Shown here one piece after another: positions 15,394 to 19,725 of a DNA stretch of 19,725 bases. The translations under genes were made by a program, and so were the position numbers. Each line of letters begins with the position of its first letter. Positions within the stretch are counted from its first letter, which is position 1. Under the pieces are notes generated by a model. The model searched no databases and had not been told where the DNA came from. It saw nothing but the letters and a program-made list of their open reading frames with translations. This DNA is from Sulfurospirillum sp. UBA6810 (GTDB taxonomy: Bacteria; Campylobacterota; Campylobacteria; Campylobacterales; Sulfurospirillaceae): the NCBI GenBank assembly GCA_002469305.1, contig DKEY01000033.1, positions 9,379 to 29,103 on the forward strand. Reading direction: 5' to 3'.

Positions 15394-15957
15394 ATGAAAT
15401 TCTATTTTGAACTATTTAATGTTTTTGGGAAAAAGGCTTTGATCTTGGTAGGAATTATAGTTATCTTAGGAATACCAACATCTTTAGTATCAGCATATTA
15501 TAAATTTTATATGCAACCAGCAACTAGATTAGTGTTTGATTTAAATAATGAACGTTATCATTATATGGAAGTTTTTAAAAATCATAATAGAAGATATTTA
15601 AGAGATGATTTAAAATGTTATTTTGATCAAAATGAAATAATAACTTTGAAAACAACTTATGAAAATTATGCAGTGAAAAATAAATATTATATTGATGATA
15701 AAGATGATAGATGGTACTTTAACCTAGGAGAAAATCCATATAACAATTTTTTTTACAGTAAAGAATTGAATAAAAAAATAAATATTCATTGTTGTTGTAC
15801 ACAGAAAGAAATAGAAGAAAATAAATGTCCATTTGAAGATGCTTCTATAGATAAGTTTAGTTATTGGGATCAAGTAGGATTAAAAGTATTAATGTATTTT
15901 ATGACAGCTAAACCTAATTATTATAATATTAATGAAAATTATATTAGTAATAAATAA
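15394..15957 (+). CDS. Membrane-anchored protein with a Cys-rich C-terminal domain
   Basis: The 187-aa protein has one N-terminal TM segment (about residues 14-34) and a hydrophilic remainder rich in Asn, Lys and Tyr. A HCCC cluster (132-135) with further Cys at 145 and 75 could bind metal or form disulfides, depending on topology. The positive KK before the TM suggests the bulk lies outside the cytoplasm. I chose ATG 15394 because AAGGA precedes it by 8 nt; an ATG at 15355 lacks one. No family is recognised. It lies upstream of the NdpA gene but is separated from it by a strong hairpin. Confidence 0.6.
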   Translation: MKFYFELFNVFGKKALILVGIIVILGIPTSLVSAYYKFYMQPATRLVFDLNNERYHYMEVFKNHNRRYLRDDLKCYFDQNEIITLKTTYENYAVKNKYYIDDKDDRWYFNLGENPYNNFFYSKELNKKINIHCCCTQKEIEENKCPFEDASIDKFSYWDQVGLKVLMYFMTAKPNYYNINENYISNK

Positions 15958-15998
15958 TCTTAATTTATAAATAAAATAGATTTATTTATAAATTAAGA
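15958..15998. terminator. 18-bp perfect AT-rich stem-loop
   Basis: The 18 bases at 15958-15975 are the exact inverse complement of 15981-15998, with a 5-base loop. It begins right after the stop of the Cys-rich protein gene. The stem is almost pure A/T. It may be a terminator for that gene and also an operator for the promoter starting 10 bp downstream. Confidence 0.55.
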
Positions 15999-16008
15999 AT
16001 GAACATAA

Positions 16009-16014
16009 TATAAT
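16009..16014 (+). promoter_or_regulatory. Probable -10 box of the ndpA operon
   Basis: TATAAT 26 bases before the GTG start, with a second TATAAT at 16023-16028 overlapping the ribosome-site region. The first is better placed. It lies right after the 18-bp inverted repeat, so that repeat could control access. Confidence 0.5.
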
Positions 16015-16040
16015 TATCGTACTATAATTAAGGAGTAAAA

Positions 16041-17060
16041 GTGTTAATAAATAATATAGCAGTACATAGAATCAATAAAATATCAAATGATCAAGCGCCT
16101 ATCGCTAGCTATGCAGAGGCAGAACTGGATTGTGGTAATGAAGATATAAATGAATTTGGTATATCTTTAGCCAATACTTATTTAACAAAAAAATCAAGAT
16201 CTTATACCATTTTTTTTGTTGAAGAGGACATAGAACCTCCCTTTAAACAAAAGCTAGATAGCTATATTGATAGTAATAACTTTTTTAATTTTAGCAAACA
16301 ATTAACAGTAATTTTAAAAGATGAAATGCATAGAGTTACATTATCACGCGGTGGGTATGTCATTATAATGGATTATAATTCAACAAATGGAGATAGATAT
16401 TTATTTATAGCATTACTTAACAATAAGGAAAATTTTAGTGTTGATGATGATTCAATGGAAGTTATTAAAAATCTAGCTTTGAATATTGAACACATGGCTA
16501 TGGCTACAATATTGAATTTATCAAGGTATCAAGAGAATCAAGATAATTATATAACATTTTTAAAAGGGCTTAGAGCTATTCCTGATTATTTTATTTCTTT
16601 TGTGGGAGCAGATCAGAATAGAAGGAGAGATATAAAAGAAGTAACAAAACAATGGACCGATGCGATTAATGAGTTTTTTGAAAATAGAGAAATTTCTTCT
16701 GATATTATTGAAGAAAGAACTAACTCTTTATTAGCACAAGTTAAAAGATATAATAGAGAAGATGAACCAATTACAGCAGAGATAATAGCAAATATTATAT
16801 ATCCTGATCAACCTGATGAGTTTATAGATTTTGTGTATAATGAAGATTCATTATATGAGTTGCCAGCTGAAATGGATCGTCTTGATACGCAGGTATTAAA
16901 TAAGTTAAATTTTGTGAACTATATTGATAGAAATAAAGGATTTGGACTTAAATTTAAAAGAAAAGACATTGGAAACATGATAGACTACAATGACAATGAA
17001 GTTATTATTAGGGATAGTGATATTGCTATGAATATAAGGAGAGAAATAGAAAATGGATAA
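16041..17060 (+). CDS. NdpA/YejK-family nucleoid-associated protein
   Basis: The 339-aa protein follows the YejK pattern along its length: INNIAVHRINKI at the N terminus, SRGGYVIIMDY near 104-114, NIEHMAMATILNLSRYQ near 148-164, YITFLKGL and DYFISFVGADQ near 170-191, and a C-terminal RNKGFGLKFKRKDIGN plus VIIRDSDIAMNIRREI. YejK binds DNA on the nucleoid. The start is GTG with AAGGAG 6 nt upstream. Its last 8 bases overlap the next gene, so the two are coupled. Housekeeping yejK is normally chromosomal; here it is cargo, paired with a membrane protein. A role in defence or element silencing is an inference from that context. Confidence 0.85.
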   Translation: MLINNIAVHRINKISNDQAPIASYAEAELDCGNEDINEFGISLANTYLTKKSRSYTIFFVEEDIEPPFKQKLDSYIDSNNFFNFSKQLTVILKDEMHRVTLSRGGYVIIMDYNSTNGDRYLFIALLNNKENFSVDDDSMEVIKNLALNIEHMAMATILNLSRYQENQDNYITFLKGLRAIPDYFISFVGADQNRRRDIKEVTKQWTDAINEFFENREISSDIIEERTNSLLAQVKRYNREDEPITAEIIANIIYPDQPDEFIDFVYNEDSLYELPAEMDRLDTQVLNKLNFVNYIDRNKGFGLKFKRKDIGNMIDYNDNEVIIRDSDIAMNIRREIENG

Positions 17061-18075
17061 TTATCAAAGTATTGATAATGTTTTAGAAGATGGTATGGTA
17101 ATTCATTATAATCAAAATGAACATGCTGTCCTAAAATTTCAAGATTTTGATACATTTATTCAAAGGCATCCAAATATAACTTTTTTAATGAAAGAAAAAC
17201 TTGTTGGAAAATACACTGTTGATAGATTTGAGCAAGAAGGTGAAGAAGATAAATTATTAAAAAAGTATAGAGAAATAAAAGTTTTAGATTCAATAATTGA
17301 TAAAATTTCGATATCTAAAAAAACTTCATCTAATAGATGTTATGAATATGAATTATTTAATACTAAAAAAATATCTATCAAAAGTTTTATTGATAAGCGC
17401 TTACTGGAGAAAATGGATGAGAATTTTTCTCAAAAGCTAGAGTTTATATCGAGTAAGCTAAACTCTCTTTCTACTTCACAATTAGGATTAGAAAGATCAT
17501 TTCTATCTAAAGCTATTGAAGATATATTAAAGCATAACCAAGTTAAGGGTATAGAAGTTACTTATATTGATATAATCGAATATATTGATGAAATATGTGA
17601 AGAGTATGAGTTACTTCAAAAGTCTTATATTGATAGTTTAGATAGTAATTCTATAAGATATGATTATCAGAAAAAAACTCAAGAGATTAACGATAAACTA
17701 CAATCAATTTCGAGTGATATACAGAATAAATCTATTTTGCCACCGATAGCATTATTAATTGTATTAGCTAATATATATAATAAACCATTAATGATTCAAA
17801 TCATAACAATGATGATTTTATTTTTCTTTTTTGCACTAACAAGTGTATATGGTTACAGCCAAATAAAAATATTAAATAGCCATATAAGATCCATAAAAGA
17901 GTGGAAAAATTTTTATAGAAAATTTTTATCTAAAAACTATATAAAGCTAGAAAATAGATTTAAAGATAGTCATGATACTGCAAAACGTATTAGAATGATT
18001 ATAAAGGTAACATTATTTATACATTGGATTATGTATCTTGGAGTGATAGCGTTTTTTTTTGTGAAAAAATTTTGA
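17053..18075 (+). CDS. Membrane-anchored partner of the NdpA-like protein
   Basis: The 340-aa protein has a long soluble N-terminal part (1 to about 225) rich in charged helices, then two close TM segments (about 228-242 and 246-268), a basic cytoplasmic-looking loop (about 270-312), and a third TM (about 314-336) at the C terminus. No signal peptide is seen. The helical stretch 118-225 could form a coiled coil. The ATG lies 8 bases inside the ndpA-like gene, with AGGAG 12 nt upstream, so translation is coupled. No family is recognised. I infer a complex in which this protein ties a DNA-binding partner to the membrane or senses envelope stress. Confidence 0.65.
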   Translation: MDNYQSIDNVLEDGMVIHYNQNEHAVLKFQDFDTFIQRHPNITFLMKEKLVGKYTVDRFEQEGEEDKLLKKYREIKVLDSIIDKISISKKTSSNRCYEYELFNTKKISIKSFIDKRLLEKMDENFSQKLEFISSKLNSLSTSQLGLERSFLSKAIEDILKHNQVKGIEVTYIDIIEYIDEICEEYELLQKSYIDSLDSNSIRYDYQKKTQEINDKLQSISSDIQNKSILPPIALLIVLANIYNKPLMIQIITMMILFFFFALTSVYGYSQIKILNSHIRSIKEWKNFYRKFLSKNYIKLENRFKDSHDTAKRIRMIIKVTLFIHWIMYLGVIAFFFVKKF

Positions 18076-18081
18076 GTTTTG

Positions 18082-18102
18082 CTAGAAATGAGCTATTTCC
18101 AG
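18082..18102 (-). terminator. Weak hairpin between the membrane-protein gene and the integrase
   Basis: On the minus strand CTGGAAAT and ATTTCTAG can form an 8-bp stem with one G-U pair and loop AGCTC. On the plus strand the same position has an A-C mismatch, so it suits leftward transcripts from the integrase better. A T-run follows about 12 bases further on. Confidence 0.3.
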
Positions 18103-18160
18103 TTAAATTAATCATAGACTTTCTTGTAGAGCAATTTATAATACTTATTAAATTTGTATG

Positions 18161-19384
18161 TTAATTTTTATCTAACCACTTTTCCCACCAATTAATTAAT
18201 TCTCTTTTTTCTTCAAAGTACTTCATTTTACTATCTCTATTATATGCTGAGCGTATTTTATTTGTATCGGTATGGGCTAAACATGATTCGATGATTTCGG
18301 TGTGATAACCGTGTTCTCTAATATGTTCATGTGCTATAGTAGAAAACATTGCTCTAAAGCCATGTGGTGTCATTGAGTTTTTGTAACCTAGTCTCATAAG
18401 AGCTTGATTTAATGTACCTTCACTAATAGCTTTTAAATTTGATGTTGGACTTGGAAAAACAAAAGAACTTTTGTCAAAAGAGTAGGGTTGCATAGCTTTT
18501 AAAATTTCAAGAGCCTTGTTGCAAAGAGGTAAGATGAAGTCTTGACCGGTTTTCATTTTAGAGCCTTCAATCTCTATATATTTTTTTTCAAAATTTATTT
18601 CCTTCCATTCTAAATGTCTTAGGTTAAAAGGTCTTAGAAAAACATAGGGAGCAAGTTTTAAAGCGTAAACAGTACTAACATCGGCTTTAAATAGTTCACC
18701 GTATGTATCTATACTTTGCATTAAGTCCTTTATATCTTTTTCTTTTGTTAGGGCTGGAAAGTGTTTTACAGTAGGTCTTTTAACTGCATTTCTCTTATCT
18801 ATATCTGCAATGATATTGTGTTCAACTATGTTATAGGTTACTGCATATTTGTAAATACGCTCAATATAGTTTAAAAGTCTATTTGCACTTTCAATAGTGC
18901 CTTTCTTTTCCATGATTTTAATAAGATTGAGGATATCTGTACGTTGTATATCTTTCATATCTTTTTTACCGATATGAGGATAAGTATTATTAGTGATAAT
19001 GCCTTTTGCTTTTATATAAGTAACCTCTTTCCACTCGTTTTGCATTATCTCTAACCATTTCTCAGTAATATCTTGAAAAGTAGTCATATCAGCATTTCTT
19101 TTGTTTTCTATAGGGTCAATACCTTCTCTAATGAGCTTTTTAGTATCTTCTCGTTTATCACGTGCTTCTTTTAGTGAGATATCAGGATAGATACCAAATG
19201 ACATAGATTTACGTTTACTATCAAAACTATAATCAAAGCGGAAAAATTTTGTACCATTAGGGCGGATAACTAAAAATAAGCCTTGACCATCGCCTATCTT
19301 GTATTCTTTGTTTTTTGGTTTAGAACGTTTTATCTCTGCATCACTTAGTGGTTTAGTTATACGTGGCATTTTAGCGGTACTCAT
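18161..19384 (-). CDS. int: Tyrosine integrase of the element
   Basis: The 407-aa protein has the P4/CP4-57-type layout. An N-terminal arm-DNA-binding domain (about residues 6-90: YKIGDGQGLFLVIRPNGTKF, SFGIYPDISLKEAR) is followed by a core-binding SAM-like domain (about 100-205) and a catalytic domain. The active-site set is complete: Arg251 in FLRPFNLRHLEW, Lys278 in KMKTGQ, HGFR (His341, Arg344), His371 in LAHTD and Tyr381 in SAYNRD. It would recombine the 18-bp core in ssrA. I chose ATG 19384 because a TTG at 19438 further upstream is part of the -35 box. The gene points away from ssrA, on the same strand, with only a weak hairpin between. Confidence 0.93.
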   Translation of the reverse strand: MSTAKMPRITKPLSDAEIKRSKPKNKEYKIGDGQGLFLVIRPNGTKFFRFDYSFDSKRKSMSFGIYPDISLKEARDKREDTKKLIREGIDPIENKRNADMTTFQDITEKWLEIMQNEWKEVTYIKAKGIITNNTYPHIGKKDMKDIQRTDILNLIKIMEKKGTIESANRLLNYIERIYKYAVTYNIVEHNIIADIDKRNAVKRPTVKHFPALTKEKDIKDLMQSIDTYGELFKADVSTVYALKLAPYVFLRPFNLRHLEWKEINFEKKYIEIEGSKMKTGQDFILPLCNKALEILKAMQPYSFDKSSFVFPSPTSNLKAISEGTLNQALMRLGYKNSMTPHGFRAMFSTIAHEHIREHGYHTEIIESCLAHTDTNKIRSAYNRDSKMKYFEEKRELINWWEKWLDKN

Positions 19385-19400
19385 TTCTTTATTTGTATTT

Positions 19401-19422
19401 GTACCGCAAATAGTACCGCAAA
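19401..19422. repeat. Right paired repeat GTACCGCAAA, putative integrase arm or Xis site
   Basis: Two copies of GTACCGCAAA start at 19401 and 19413, with the same 12-bp step and the same orientation as the left pair. They lie 97 bp inside the right attachment repeat and overlap the integrase -10 box. A further inverted relative (TTTAGCGGTAC, 19370-19380) lies at the start of the integrase coding region. Confidence 0.65.
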
Positions 19423-19438
19423 ATATTTTGAATGTCAA
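19410..19438 (-). promoter_or_regulatory. Integrase promoter
   Basis: On the minus strand TTGACA (19433-19438) is followed by a 17-base spacer and TACTAT (19410-19415). The -35 is a perfect consensus and the -10 matches 4 of 6. The -10 is covered by the paired GTACCGCAAA repeats, so integrase or an excisionase bound there should repress the gene. Confidence 0.6.
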
Positions 19439-19518
19439 TGAATGTAGGCGGATGTAGATGGATTACAAAAGCCTGTAATATCGAAGTTTTAGCATTCTTG
19501 TGAATTCTGGTAAATATA

Positions 19519-19536
19519 TAAATGGTGGAGCTGTCC
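19519..19536. repeat. Proximal attachment-site repeat within ssrA
   Basis: The second copy of TAAATGGTGGAGCTGTCC forms the 3' end of the tmRNA gene plus four flanking bases. The ssrA sequence continues without a break to the right, so this is the junction that keeps the host gene functional. Confidence 0.92.
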
Positions 19537-19725
19537 GGAATCGAACCGGAGTCCAAAAGTAGCCACCTATGACGTCTACATGCTTAGAAAAAGTTGTTTG
19601 TGTTTAATTTTGCTTCATACAACTCTCAAAATTACGCAAAACGATTCTCTAATTTCATTTTAAGCCGAGACACTCTTAAAGTATATCTATCATGACTATA
19701 ATACTTCCAAAGTCTTCCTTGGATA
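19523..19725 (-). ncRNA. ssrA: tmRNA, 3' portion (runs off the window)
   Basis: The minus strand ends in GACAGCTCCACCA, with an encoded CCA, preceded by the T-arm-like GGTTCGATTCC and by GCATGTAGACGTC, which resembles the tmRNA tRNA-like domain and its adjacent stem. Upstream, toward the window edge, the sequence fits the pseudoknot region. The 5' tRNA half and probably the tag reading frame lie outside the window. tmRNA rescues stalled ribosomes by adding a degradation tag. It is a classic target for element integration, and here its 3' end is intact after insertion. Confidence 0.9.

Larger units (their letters stand above)
5485..19536. mobile_element. Integrative, probably mobilizable element inserted in ssrA
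   Basis: The element is bounded by an 18-bp direct repeat of the tmRNA 3' end (5485-5502 and 19519-19536). One unit spans about 14.03 kb. It carries a tyrosine integrase at the ssrA end, putative integrase arm sites at both ends, an AlpA-like regulator, a relaxase with an oriT-like dyad, a Rep-like winged-helix protein, a toxin-antitoxin pair and accessory cargo. I see no VirB4, VirD4 or other conjugation ATPase, so I call it mobilizable rather than self-transmissible. The ssrA end is rebuilt intact on the right side. Confidence 0.88.

Noticed and set aside
19385..19438. Longer integrase reading frame starting at TTG 19438
   Set aside because: The TTG is part of a perfect TTGACA -35 box with a 17-base spacer to TACTAT; no ribosome site precedes it, and the extra 18 residues do not fit the usual start of the arm-binding domain.
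1..19725. CRISPR array or insertion sequence
   Set aside because: No regularly spaced direct repeats with unique spacers and no transposase-like protein with flanking inverted repeats were seen.

Overview
The window looks like a stretch of a Campylobacterota (epsilonproteobacterial, Sulfurimonas/Sulfurovum-like) chromosome carrying a 14-kb integrated mobile element. The phylum call rests on low GC, TATAAT -10 boxes with no clear -35, and a mlaA-mlaC-RND gene set like that of Campylobacter (Cj1371-Cj1373). Genus is not resolved.

Bases 1-5484 are host backbone: the 3' end of trpA, an unrecognised coiled-coil protein convergent with it, and a compact leftward operon (mlaA, mlaC, MMPL/RND transporter) for envelope lipid trafficking. 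At the far right (19523 to the window end) is the 3' part of ssrA (tmRNA), also leftward.

Between them, 5485-19536 is an integrative and probably mobilizable element inserted in the 3' end of ssrA. An 18-bp copy of the tmRNA 3' end is repeated at both borders. A complete tyrosine integrase lies just inside the ssrA border and points away from it. Both ends carry paired GTACCG(C/T)AAA repeats with a 12-bp period, likely integrase arm sites; on the right they overlap the integrase promoter.

Inside the element, left to right: an AbiEii-type nucleotidyltransferase toxin with a small putative antitoxin (leftward); an AlpA-like regulator; a structured leader; an operon with a winged-helix Rep-like protein, a large polytopic membrane protein and two small proteins; a 104-bp dyad that looks like an oriT; an HUH relaxase resembling pMV158 MobM (MOBV); a hairpin-rich intergenic region; and a cargo zone. 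The cargo holds a protein with an Rx4H motif (possible HEPN), an unknown 130-aa protein, a PPP-type phosphatase, a 43-aa basic protein on the other strand, a membrane-anchored Cys-rich protein, and an ndpA-like gene overlapping a gene for a C-terminally membrane-anchored protein.

No VirB4 or VirD4 ATPase is visible, so the element probably moves with a helper conjugation system. The strongest novelty candidates are the NdpA/membrane-protein pair, the symmetric oriT-like dyad upstream of the relaxase, and the repeat-overlapped integrase promoter. All functional roles are read from the sequence alone.
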